A stretch of DNA of 64,000 nucleotides from Corynebacterium senegalense (GTDB lineage Bacteria > Actinomycetota > Actinomycetes > Mycobacteriales > Mycobacteriaceae). The stretch's first letter is position 1; every line of letters starts with the position of its first letter. The DNA lies in assembly GCF_900411315.1 (NCBI RefSeq), contig NZ_LS990887.1, positions 1,177,324 through 1,241,323 on the forward strand, written 5' to 3'. Below the pieces are notes generated by a model. It did no database searches, was not told the DNA's origin, and was given only the letters and a program-made list of their open reading frames with translations. Positions 47,419-54,916 of the stretch are shown here, in pieces. Position numbers and translations under genes: made by a program.

Positions 47419-48318
47419 ATGTCTCACGCGGGCCGCTCCCCCCGGGTGGTCGAGCTCGAGGGCGACTTTACCCACGAGATGCTCCACACCCGCGGCCTTC
47501 GCCTGCACGCGGCGACGGCGGGTGACCCGGCCGACCCCCTCATCCTGCTCCTCCACGGCACATTCGGCGGATGGTTCGACTACGCGGACGTTCTCGCGCC
47601 GCTGGCGGCGCGGGGGTTCCACGTCGCGGCCCTCGACCTGCGCGGCTACGGGATGTCCGACAAACCCGCCCAGCGCGGGGGCGACGAGATGCTGCTGAGC
47701 GTCGGCGACGTCAAGGGCGCGGTCCTCACACTAGGCCACAGGAACGCCGTGCTCGTCGGGGCTGACACGGGGGGCTCCGTCGCCTGGGCCGCGGCGGCGG
47801 CCCACCCCGATCTCGTCGCCGGTCTCGTGTCCGTCTCCGCGGCGCACCCGGCGGATCTGCGCCGCTGCATGGCCCGCCGCCCGTGGGATTTCCTTCCCCT
47901 CCTCGCCCGCCTCGCGCTCGCGCGGATGCCGGTGGGCGACTGGTTGCGAGCGTGGGCCTACCGCCGCGACCTGCTGCTCAACACCTCTGCGGAGTTCCAC
48001 GCCTCGCCCGACTTCGACCGCGTCCTCGAGCTTCGGCTGCGCGCCGCAGAGATCTCCAACGCCCGCCCGTACATCCGCTCGAATTCCCAGCTGCTCACGC
48101 AGCGCGCGCCGTCCGGGCCCGTCCCCGCTCCAACCCTGCTGCTCCACCCCCCGCTCGGCTTGTGGGGTCCGGTGGCAGCCCGGCAGCGCCGCCGCCTGCG
48201 GGGGCCGGTGACGGAGGACGCGGTGGCCGGGGCGAAAAACCTCCCCCACCTGGAGCGCCCCGCCGGGTTTGCCGACACGATCGCCCGCTTCGCGACGTCA
48301 CTACCCTCCCCCGGTTAG
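47419..48318 (+). CDS. Alpha/beta hydrolase, EphE/epoxide hydrolase-like
   Basis: 299 residues. LILLLHGTFGGWFDYADV holds the oxyanion region, LDLRGYGMSDKP is the strand-4 motif, and VGADTGGSVAWAAAA (about 112-126) places Asp where serine hydrolases have Ser, as in epoxide hydrolases and dehalogenases. The catalytic His is in LPHLERPAGFAD. It sits beside marP exactly as ephE does in M. tuberculosis. ATG 47419 follows an AGGAGGA; an ATG at 47374 is less likely. Its stop overlaps the marP stop by 4 nt, convergent. Confidence 0.87.
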   Translation: MSHAGRSPRVVELEGDFTHEMLHTRGLRLHAATAGDPADPLILLLHGTFGGWFDYADVLAPLAARGFHVAALDLRGYGMSDKPAQRGGDEMLLSVGDVKGAVLTLGHRNAVLVGADTGGSVAWAAAAAHPDLVAGLVSVSAAHPADLRRCMARRPWDFLPLLARLALARMPVGDWLRAWAYRRDLLLNTSAEFHASPDFDRVLELRLRAAEISNARPYIRSNSQLLTQRAPSGPVPAPTLLLHPPLGLWGPVAARQRRRLRGPVTEDAVAGAKNLPHLERPAGFADTIARFATSLPSPG

Positions 48319-49517
48319 CGCGCGACGCACTCCCCGGTGTCTACGCCCGGGCCCAGGGCGGACAGCGCGCCCACGTCGCCGATCCCGTCCATGACCTGCC
48401 GCGTGGTGAGTGCGTAGCCAGTCTCGGAGGAGTCCACGGACGCCCCGAAGATCACGCCGGCAACCTCGCCCGCCGGGGTGAGCACGGGCCCGCCCGAGTT
48501 GCCCTGGCGGATGTTGCCGCGCAGGGTGTACGCCTCGCGCTCGACCCTGCCGGTGGCGTAGATGTTCGGCCCGGCGATGGTGATGATGCCGCGCACGCGC
48601 GCCGCCGCCGCCTCGAAGGGGCCAGACTGGGGGAACCCCATGACCACGGCGTCGTCGCCCGCGGAGAGGGGGTCGGCGGCGAAGGGCAGCGGGTCGAGCC
48701 CGAGGCCCTCGGCGCGCAGGACGGCGAGGTCGGCGCCCGGATCGTAGTAGACCACGGAAGCCTCCTTCACGCCGAAGACGGTGTCGAGCTGGACGGTGTC
48801 GGCGCCCGCGACGACATGGGCGTTGGTCACCACATGGTCCTCGGCGGCGACGAAGCCGGAGCCCATCATGTGGCGCCCGCAGGTCTCGGCGTCGCCGATG
48901 ACGTGGATGACGCTGGGACGCACGCGCTTGACCATGGCGGGGTCGATCGCGGAGGGGTCGGGCGCGTCAACCGGGGCGCCAGCGGCGTTGGTGAAGGGGG
49001 AGACCAGGGGCGGCAGGCCGGAGTCGTCGAGAAGCGCCGCGAAGCGGGCGGGGAGCGTTTCGACGCCCGGGGGAGCGATGCGGTCGATGGCCGCGAGGAC
49101 GCGCGATTCCCTCAGGCCGGCGCCCGGCGCCCCGGGCAGCGCGGTGGCCAGGGGGATGGAGACGAACCACACCACCAGCGTGACGGCCAGGGCTTGGAAG
49201 ACGGCCCCGACCGCGGAGTCGAGCGTCTGCGTCGAGCGGGCCCGGGCGAGATCGCGGATGTGGGCGCCGATGAGCCCGCCGACCACGTTGCCCGTGCCGG
49301 CGAAGAAGACGACCACGGCGATGAGCAGCACCACGCGGATGAACTGGGTTTCAGCCAGCCGCACCACCATCGGGGCCAGGGCGAGGCCGACGACGAGGCC
49401 GGCGAGGATGCCCACCACGGAGAGCACCGCGGACAGGGCCCCGCGCCGCCAGCCGCTCGCGAAGGCGAGGAGGATCATGAGGACGATGATCACGTCGACG
49501 ACGAGCGAAGCGGTCAC
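48315..49517 (-). CDS. marP: MarP-family membrane serine protease
   Basis: 400 residues. Four N-terminal membrane helices (CvpA-like, to about 155) precede a chymotrypsin-fold periplasmic protease: TNAHVVAGAD (His), DPGADLAVLR (Asp), RQGNSGGPVL (Ser). Cysteines in ETCGRHMMGSG and near the end (TGECVAR) could form the redox-sensitive disulfide known in MarP. In mycobacteria MarP protects against acid and activates a peptidoglycan hydrolase. GTG 49517 has AAGGAGA 10 nt upstream; the longer TTG frame is rejected. Confidence 0.92.
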   Translation of the reverse strand: MTASLVVDVIIVLMILLAFASGWRRGALSAVLSVVGILAGLVVGLALAPMVVRLAETQFIRVVLLIAVVVFFAGTGNVVGGLIGAHIRDLARARSTQTLDSAVGAVFQALAVTLVVWFVSIPLATALPGAPGAGLRESRVLAAIDRIAPPGVETLPARFAALLDDSGLPPLVSPFTNAAGAPVDAPDPSAIDPAMVKRVRPSVIHVIGDAETCGRHMMGSGFVAAEDHVVTNAHVVAGADTVQLDTVFGVKEASVVYYDPGADLAVLRAEGLGLDPLPFAADPLSAGDDAVVMGFPQSGPFEAAAARVRGIITIAGPNIYATGRVEREAYTLRGNIRQGNSGGPVLTPAGEVAGVIFGASVDSSETGYALTTRQVMDGIGDVGALSALGPGVDTGECVAR

Positions 49518-49580
49518 GCTGGAAACATCTCCTTCGGCGGTCAAATAGGCTCCCCATCTTACCCCCCGGGCAGCGCCCGC

Positions 49581-50294
49581 CTAGAAGTGCCGCTCGGCGT
49601 TGCGCGAGTTCTTCAGCGCGCGGCGCAGGGGCACGACCCGGTCGCTGTCCCACGGCTCGTCCCAGCCGGCGGCGGAGAGGAGGACGTCGAGAAGCAGCCC
49701 TGTGAAGCCCCAGACCAGGTAACCGTCGACGGCGAAGGCGGGCCCGCTCCAGCCGAGCATGCCCACCTGCAGCCGGTTGGCCGGGTCGAGGAGGTGGGAG
49801 ACGGGAACGAAGAAGACGTCGTCGGTTTCGACGGGGCTGGCCACGTGGGGGCTGCCCGGGTCGGCGGAGTAGGCGAGGACGGGGCGCACGGCGCGGTTGC
49901 TGCCGCCGGTGGTCACGGTGGACAGCGTGGCTAGCGGGTCGACGCGCCCCCGCTCGAGGCCGGTTTCCTCCCAGGCCTCGCGCAGCGCGGCGTCGACGGG
50001 GCCCGCGTCGTTGGGGTCGATGCGCCCGCCGGGGAAGGCCATCTGCCCGGAGTGGCTGCGCATCGTCGGGGTGCGGTGGGTGATGAGCACCCCGGCGTCG
50101 TCCGGGCGCTGTGCTGCGGCGGGGTCGCCGGCGAAGAGCATGAGCACGGCCGCCTCGTCGGGGCGGTCCTTCTGCGGCACCCTGGCCGCGAGCCGCTCGC
50201 GCGCCCGGCGCGACGCGACGCCGTCCTCGAGGCCGTGCACGAGCGGGGCGAGCCAGCCCGGCGCGCGCCCCGGGTTCAGGGGGACGTCTCCCAT
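49581..50294 (-). CDS. NUDIX hydrolase, CoA pyrophosphatase type
   Basis: 237 residues. The Nudix box is GGRIDPNDAGPVDAALREAW plus EETGL (about 93-117), and the upstream LITHRTPTMRSHSGQMAFPGG is the CoA-diphosphatase signature. Likely cleaves CoA or its derivatives to phosphopantetheine and 3',5'-ADP. It starts 3 nt after the tlpA-like stop, in a marP-nudix-tlpA-nth string. Confidence 0.88.
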   Translation of the reverse strand: MGDVPLNPGRAPGWLAPLVHGLEDGVASRRARERLAARVPQKDRPDEAAVLMLFAGDPAAAQRPDDAGVLITHRTPTMRSHSGQMAFPGGRIDPNDAGPVDAALREAWEETGLERGRVDPLATLSTVTTGGSNRAVRPVLAYSADPGSPHVASPVETDDVFFVPVSHLLDPANRLQVGMLGWSGPAFAVDGYLVWGFTGLLLDVLLSAAGWDEPWDSDRVVPLRRALKNSRNAERHF

Positions 50295-50297
50295 CCC

Positions 50298-50867
50298 CTA
50301 CACCGCCCCGGCCACGGCGTCGGCGAGCTCGGCGGAGGAGGAGAAGACCTTCGGGAAGGTGGCCACCTTCTCGCCCTCGCGGAACACCACGGTCAGGGGC
50401 ACCACACCCGGCAGCCCGAGGGTGCCGGCGAAGCGGTTGTCGCTGTCCTGGTAGCTGGGCAGCCCGACCCCGAGATCCTCCAGGAGGGCGGCGCCGCGGC
50501 CCGCGGCCCGGTCGGCGTGGACCCCGACCACGGTGTACTCGGGGTGCTCGCGCGCGAACTGCTCGACGATCGGCAGCTCGGCGCGGCACGGCTCGCACCA
50601 CCAGGCCCACAGATTCACAACCGTCACGCCGGCGCTCTCGCCCTGCCCGGCGCTGCCGCCGAGGCAGTCCAGCTCCACTCCCCCGACCCCGCCGGCCGGG
50701 CACGCCGGGCGGGGGGCGACGGGCTCTTCGCTTGTCGACGCCCCACCGGCCGCCACCGGCTCGGCCGCGCGCTCCGGCTGGCCGGGGCGCAGCGCCGCGA
50801 GACCGGCGGCCAGGAGCACAGTGACGGCGACGAGGGCGGCGACGCTGTAGATGATCGTGCGGCGCAT
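50298..50867 (-). CDS. TlpA-like membrane-anchored thioredoxin
   Basis: 189 residues. An N-terminal helix (TIIYSVAALVAVTVLLAAGLAAL, about 4-26) anchors it outside the membrane; the redox site is LWAWWCEPCRAELP (about 89-102), followed by GLPGVVPLTVVFREG with the cis-Pro. An extra Cys pair (ACPAG, DCLGG near 55-69) precedes it. Reductase or oxidase of extracytoplasmic disulfides. It starts 1 nt after the nth stop. Confidence 0.9.
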   Translation of the reverse strand: MRRTIIYSVAALVAVTVLLAAGLAALRPGQPERAAEPVAAGGASTSEEPVAPRPACPAGGVGGVELDCLGGSAGQGESAGVTVVNLWAWWCEPCRAELPIVEQFAREHPEYTVVGVHADRAAGRGAALLEDLGVGLPSYQDSDNRFAGTLGLPGVVPLTVVFREGEKVATFPKVFSSSAELADAVAGAV

Positions 50868-51674
50868 CTAGTCCTGCCCTCCCGGCCCGACCATCTCCAG
50901 GATGTGCTGCTTTTCTGCCCCCGTGACCAGGGCGGCCGCCTCGGCAGGCTCGGTCGGCCCGGCGCCGAAGCTGGGGCAGTCGAAGGCGATGGGGCACGCC
51001 CCGCACGCGGGCTTGCGGGCGTGGCAGACGCGGCGGCCCTGGAAGATGATCCGGTGGGAGAACATCGTCCACTCCTTCTTCTCGACCAGCTCACCCACCG
51101 CGTGCTCGATCCTGACGGGGTCTTTCTCCTCGGTGAGCCTGAGCCGGTGCACCAGCCGCTGGAAGTGAGTGTCCACCGTCAGGCCGGGCATGCCGAAGGC
51201 GTTGCCACGCACGACGTGGGCCGTCTTGCGGCCGACGCCGGGCAGGGTGACCAGGTCCTCGATGGCTGTGGGGACCTCCCCGCTGTAGTCGGCGACGAGC
51301 TTCTGCCCGAGTCCGATGAGGTTGGCCGCCTTGGCCCGGTAGAAGCCGGTCGGGCGGATGATCTCCTCCACCTCCGCCTGGCTCGCCGAGGCGTAGGCCT
51401 GGGGCGTCGGGAAGCGCTCGAAGAGGCGGGGTGTGACCTGGTTGACGCGGACGTCGGTGGTCTGGGCCGAAAGCACCGTGGCCACCAGCAGCTCGAGGGG
51501 GGTGGTGAAGTCGAGCTCCGCGTGGGCGTCGGGGAAGGCGGCGGCGAGGGTGCGGTTCACGCGCCGGGCGCGGCGGGTGCGCCCGAGGCTCGTCTCGCGC
51601 CCCTTCGCGGCGGGGTGGGAGCCGGGGCGGCGGTGCCGCTGCGGAGTGAGTCCGGTGCCGCTCGGTTCAGTCAT
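50868..51674 (-). CDS. nth: Endonuclease III (Nth)
   Basis: 268 residues; DNA glycosylase/AP lyase for oxidised pyrimidines. Helix-hairpin-helix [15 protein letters not shown] with the catalytic Lys, the Asp in [10 protein letters not shown], and the [4Fe-4S] ligands in [17 protein letters not shown] (C-x7-C-x2-C-x5-C). A basic N-terminal extension of about 35 residues is present. ATG 51674 is preferred over the GTG three codons earlier because TATAGT lies 7 nt before it. Confidence 0.93.
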   Translation of the reverse strand: MTEPSGTGLTPQRHRRPGSHPAAKGRETSLGRTRRARRVNRTLAAAFPDAHAELDFTTPLELLVATVLSAQTTDVRVNQVTPRLFERFPTPQAYASASQAEVEEIIRPTGFYRAKAANLIGLGQKLVADYSGEVPTAIEDLVTLPGVGRKTAHVVRGNAFGMPGLTVDTHFQRLVHRLRLTEEKDPVRIEHAVGELVEKKEWTMFSHRIIFQGRRVCHARKPACGACPIAFDCPSFGAGPTEPAEAAALVTGAEKQHILEMVGPGGQD

Positions 51675-51680
51675 AGTGGT

Positions 51681-51706
51681 CACTATAGTGAGCCGGCGGG
51701 TAGCAT
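51681..51706. promoter_or_regulatory. Palindromic shared -10 element (nth / 30-codon gene)
   Basis: CACTATAGTG at 51681-51690 is a perfect palindrome and reads TATAGT on both strands. Toward nth it ends 7 nt before ATG 51674. Toward the plus strand it could start an 18-nt leader for the small gene at 51714, and a second box TAGCAT (51701-51706) ends 7 nt before that ATG. Confidence 0.6.
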
Positions 51707-51713
51707 CACACGC

Positions 51714-51806
51714 ATGATCGTCCTCTTCGTCGCCCTTGTCCCGCTGGTCTTCGGCCTTTTCGCCGTGGCGATGGAAAGGCTCGAGGCGGTCGCGCTCGGC
51801 AGCTAG
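51714..51806 (+). CDS. 30-residue putative membrane microprotein upstream of glxR
   Basis: Reads [20 protein letters not shown] then [10 protein letters not shown]: one hydrophobic helix with a short charged tail. TAGCAT lies 7 nt before the ATG, a leaderless arrangement like its neighbours. In M. tuberculosis a larger membrane protein gene (Rv3675) occupies this place between nth and crp. Reality is supported by promoter spacing and helix-like composition but not by homology I can verify. Confidence 0.5.
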   Translation: MIVLFVALVPLVFGLFAVAMERLEAVALGS

Positions 51807-52017
51807 GCTGGCGCGTCCCCCATTCCACTCCCCGAAGAAGCCACAATCGCGCCGAGATGTGACGAACCTCCCAACGGATTTGCTAAGGTGTGTGCTGTAA
51901 TTGTGGTTTCGCCCGCCCGGTCGGATCCCTCTGCCGGACCAGCCCGGGAGCCCCGGGAGAGGCCAGGCAGGTCACGGTGGCGGCCACGCACCCGACACCC
52001 TCACACTAGGAGGCTTA

Positions 52018-52701
52018 ATGGAAGGCGTACAGGACACCCTTGCGCGCGCCGGAATCTTCCAGGGCGTGGACCCTGCAGCCGTTTCCGCACTCATCGGTGA
52101 CATGGAAACCGTTCGCTTCCCGCGCGGCACCACGATCTTCGACGAGGGTGAGCCGGGCGACCGCCTCTACATCATCATCGACGGCAAGGTGAAGCTGGCC
52201 CGCCACGCACCCGACGGCCGCGAGAACCTCCTGTCCGTGATGGGCCCGTCGGACATGTTCGGCGAGCTGTCCATCTTCGACCCGGGCCCCCGCACCTCCT
52301 CCGCCGTCTGCGTCACCGAGGTCACCGCGGCGACGATGAACTCCGAGATGCTCAAGCAGTGGATCGACAACCACCCCGAGATCTCCCAGCAGCTGCTCCG
52401 CGTGCTGGCGCGCCGCCTGCGCCGCACGAACGCCTCGCTGGCGGACCTCATCTTCACCGACGTCCCTGGTCGCGTGGCCAAGACGCTGCTCCAGCTGGCC
52501 AACCGCTTCGGCACCCAGGAGGGCGGCGCGCTGCGCGTCAACCACGACCTGACCCAGGAGGAGATCGCCCAGCTCGTCGGCGCTTCCCGCGAGACCGTGA
52601 ACAAGGCCCTCGCCACCTTCGCGCACCGCGGGTGGATCCGGCTCGAGGGCAAGTCGGTGCTCATCGTCGACACCGAGCACCTCGCCCGCCGCGCCCGCTG
52701 A
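52018..52701 (+). CDS. glxR: cAMP-responsive global regulator GlxR (Crp/Fnr family)
   Basis: 227 residues. N-terminal cyclic-nucleotide-binding domain with the phosphate-binding cassette [20 protein letters not shown] (about 79-98), dimer helix, and a C-terminal winged helix [29 protein letters not shown] (about 178-206). GlxR controls carbon, respiration and stress genes in C. glutamicum and binds TGTGA-N6-TCACA. ATG 52018 follows CTAGGAGG; longer frames lack coding character. The 211-bp upstream gap has no gene and no clear full GlxR site. Confidence 0.96.
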   Translation: MEGVQDTLARAGIFQGVDPAAVSALIGDMETVRFPRGTTIFDEGEPGDRLYIIIDGKVKLARHAPDGRENLLSVMGPSDMFGELSIFDPGPRTSSAVCVTEVTAATMNSEMLKQWIDNHPEISQQLLRVLARRLRRTNASLADLIFTDVPGRVAKTLLQLANRFGTQEGGALRVNHDLTQEEIAQLVGASRETVNKALATFAHRGWIRLEGKSVLIVDTEHLARRAR

Positions 52702-52713
52702 CGCACGCGTGAC

Positions 52714-52756
52714 GACGCCCCTCCCCCGCCCAACAGGGCGGCGCGGGAGGGGCGTC
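52714..52756. terminator. Bidirectional terminator after glxR
   Basis: Perfect outer arms GACGCCCCTCCC (52714-52725) and complement (52745-52756), and an inner CCGCCC/GGGCGG pair. It lies between two convergent genes. Confidence 0.8.
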
Positions 52757-52787
52757 GGGCGTTGAAGAGCTGGGCTCAGGCCGCGGC

Positions 52788-53600
52788 TCAGGCCTTGTCG
52801 CGCAGGTAGCGCAGGGTGACGCGGGTGGACTGCTCGGCCGCGCCGCGCAGGACCGGGTCGACGTCGTCGTAGATTTCGTCGACGAGGGTGGCCACGTCGA
52901 CGTTGTTGCCGTGCTTGGCCAGCGCTTCCCGGATCTGCTGGAGGCGCTGGGTGCGACGGTCGATGTACTTGCGCGCGTAGGCGGACAGGTCGGGGCCCTC
53001 GGGGCCGTGGCCCGGCAGCAGCGTGACGTCCTTACCCTCCTCCTCGAGCATCGCCAGGGTCTCGAGGTAGGCGCCGAGGTCGCCGTCGGTCTCGGAGATC
53101 ATCGTGGTGTGGCGGCCCGCGATGGTGTCGCCGGTGATGATGCCCTCGAGCTGGTCGCGCTCCGGCTCGTTGGTGTAGACGAAGTAGCACACGGAGTCCA
53201 TCGTGTGCCCCGGGGAGGCGACGACCTTGACCTTGGGTGTGACGCCCTCGACGGAGATGACCTCCCCGTCGGTGACGGGCTCCGCACCTGCGGAGTAGTT
53301 GCCGTCGAGGGAACGGACGGGCGCGCCCGTGAGCTGGCGGAAGCGCTGGGCCCCGTCGGCGTGGTCGTGGTGGCGGTGCGTGAGCAGGATCAGGGCCACC
53401 TTCTCGCCCTTCGCCTGGAGGACGTTGAGGTGCCCCTCGTCCTCGGGGCCCGGGTCAACCACGATGCTGCACTCGTCGCCGGGGGCGCGGATCACCCAGG
53501 AGTTCGTGCCCTCGAGGGCAGCGTAGCTGGGGTTCGGCGCCAAGACAACCGCGGCGGACGGCGTCACCTGACGCAATTGGCTGTAAGCGGGATGCTGCAT
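52788..53600 (-). CDS. MBL-fold metallohydrolase (Rv3677c type)
   Basis: 270 residues. Zinc motif THRHHDHADGA (about 74-84), further ligands in SPGHTMDS, ITGDTIAG and LPGHGPEG, then a helical C-terminal domain as in LACTB2-like hydrolases, which are often RNases or thioesterases. TAGGCT lies 7 nt before ATG 53600, hence a leaderless start. It lies beside glxR as its counterpart does beside crp in mycobacteria. Confidence 0.87.
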   Translation of the reverse strand: MQHPAYSQLRQVTPSAAVVLAPNPSYAALEGTNSWVIRAPGDECSIVVDPGPEDEGHLNVLQAKGEKVALILLTHRHHDHADGAQRFRQLTGAPVRSLDGNYSAGAEPVTDGEVISVEGVTPKVKVVASPGHTMDSVCYFVYTNEPERDQLEGIITGDTIAGRHTTMISETDGDLGAYLETLAMLEEEGKDVTLLPGHGPEGPDLSAYARKYIDRRTQRLQQIREALAKHGNNVDVATLVDEIYDDVDPVLRGAAEQSTRVTLRYLRDKA

Positions 53601-53632
53601 AAAAAATAGCCTACCGCTTTATCCCGCGTTTT

Positions 53633-54118
53633 CTAGTCGTCCTGCGGGTCGTCGCACGGCGCGAGCTCGACCACGAGCTCCAGCTCCACCGGCGCGTCCA
53701 GCGGCAGGACGGCCACGCCGACAGCGGAGCGGGCGTGGGCGCCCGCCTCGCCGAAGATCTCGCCGATGAGGTCGCTGGCCCCGTTGACCACGGCGGGCTG
53801 GGCCGTGAAGTCGGGGGCCGAGGAGACGAAGCCGACCAGCTTCACCACGCGCGCCACCCGGTCGATGCCCACCAGGCCATCCACGGCGGCGAGGGCGTTG
53901 AGCGCGCACTGGCGGGCCAGGCGGGTCGCCTTCTCGGTGTCGAGGTCGGCGCCGACTTTTCCGGTGGCGGGCAGGGTGCCGTCGACAAGCGGGAGCTGCC
54001 CCGAGGTCCACACCTGATCCCCGACCCGCAGGGCCGGCACGTAGGAGGCGACGGGGGCGGCGACGGGCGGCAGCTCGATGCCGAGCTCAGCGAGGCGCGC
54101 GGTCCACTGTCCGGCCAT
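53633..54118 (-). CDS. RidA family (YjgF/YER057c/UK114) protein
   Basis: 161 residues, slightly long for RidA. VWTSGQLPLVDGTLPATGKV, QCALNALAAVDGLVGIDRVARVVK and VGVAVLPLDAPVELELVVEL are the family strands; the usual catalytic Arg of imine deaminases is not evident at the GVxxLP(L) segment, so it may be a non-deaminase subgroup. It starts 3 nt after the DUF4177 stop, forming one operon with it. Confidence 0.85.
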   Translation of the reverse strand: MAGQWTARLAELGIELPPVAAPVASYVPALRVGDQVWTSGQLPLVDGTLPATGKVGADLDTEKATRLARQCALNALAAVDGLVGIDRVARVVKLVGFVSSAPDFTAQPAVVNGASDLIGEIFGEAGAHARSAVGVAVLPLDAPVELELVVELAPCDDPQDD

Positions 54119-54121
54119 GGC

Positions 54122-54277
54122 CTACTCGGCCTCCCGCTTCATGTAGGCCACGAGGTTCTCCGGGGTCGGCCCCGGGATGACGCTGACGAGCTCCCAGCCG
54201 TCCTCGCCCCAGGTGTCCAGGATCTGCTTGGTGGCGTGGGTGAGCAGCGGAACGGTGGCGTATTCCCATTTAGTCAT
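54122..54277 (-). CDS. DUF4177 small protein
   Basis: 51 residues: MTKWEYATVPLLTHATKQIL then DTWGEDGWELVSVIPGPTPE and a basic end. The KWEY...DTWGEDGWELVSV pattern is DUF4177. Equivalent to the annotated Rv3678A position in mycobacteria. TAGACT lies 7 nt before ATG 54277 (leaderless). Confidence 0.85.
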   Translation of the reverse strand: MTKWEYATVPLLTHATKQILDTWGEDGWELVSVIPGPTPENLVAYMKREAE

Positions 54278-54327
54278 GCCCCACAGTCTACATTCCGGGC
54301 CGGGGACGCGGGCGCGCCGGCGCAGGG

Positions 54328-54693
54328 CTAGAGGCCGACGACCTCGCCGCCCTCGGCCAGGTGGGCCGCCCAGTCGGTGACGTGCGGGTTCTTGCGCAGC
54401 ACCGCGCGGCGCTGGCGCTCGGTGAGCCCGCCCCACACGCCGAACTCCACCTTGTTGTCCAGGGCGTCCGCCCGGCACTCCATCTGGACGGGGCAGCGGC
54501 GGCAGATCGCGGCCGCCTTGCGCTGCTCGGCGCCGCGGACGAAGAGGGCGTCCGGATCGCCCGAGCGGCAGTGCGCGAGGGTGACCCACTCTCCGCGGTC
54601 GAACACGAGGTCACCGGCCGAATTGCACTTGCGCGGCGTATCCTTGCTCTGCGAGGTGGCCGAGTACGCGTCGTTGCTGAGAGTGGTCGTCAT
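54328..54693 (-). CDS. whcA: WhiB-family iron-sulfur regulator (WhcA / WhiB4-like)
   Basis: 121 residues. Four cysteines, C42 (HCRSGDPDALF), C64, C67 and C73 (CRRCPVQMEC), would bind a [4Fe-4S] cluster; the turn WGGLTERQRRAVLRK completes the Wbl signature. In C. glutamicum WhcA represses oxidative-stress genes and lies next to this PBP gene, and WhiB4 does so in mycobacteria. AAGGAGA lies close to the ATG. It is divergent from ponA. The paralogue assignment rests on gene order. Confidence 0.87.
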   Translation of the reverse strand: MTTTLSNDAYSATSQSKDTPRKCNSAGDLVFDRGEWVTLAHCRSGDPDALFVRGAEQRKAAAICRRCPVQMECRADALDNKVEFGVWGGLTERQRRAVLRKNPHVTDWAAHLAEGGEVVGL

Positions 54694-54815
54694 AGAGATC
54701 TCCTTGGCGAAGAGGCGAATGACCCGGGGCCCGGATCTTGGGGAGCGCTCCTCAGGGCGGGCCGTCTGTTAGCGCCGCAACCTGTGAAACCCTCCCCAAC
54801 TGTCACAATGGTTCC

Positions 54816-54831
54816 TGTAAGTGTATTCACA
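54816..54831. promoter_or_regulatory. Candidate GlxR site between whcA and ponA
   Basis: TGTAAGTGTATTCACA matches the GlxR/Crp consensus TGTGA-N6-TCACA at 9 of 10 arm bases. It lies 86 nt before the ponA start and 123 nt before the whcA start. Binding is inference. Confidence 0.5.
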
Positions 54832-54916
54832 CCGCCAAACCGTTGTCGAATGCATCACACATTCAGGGGGGAATGGCTGTTCCCTCACATGTTGGACTTG
54901 CTTTAAGGTATGGGGG

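Noticed and set aside
49518..49544. TTG start extending MarP by nine residues
   Set aside because: The AAGGAGA in that stretch is the Shine-Dalgarno for GTG 49517.
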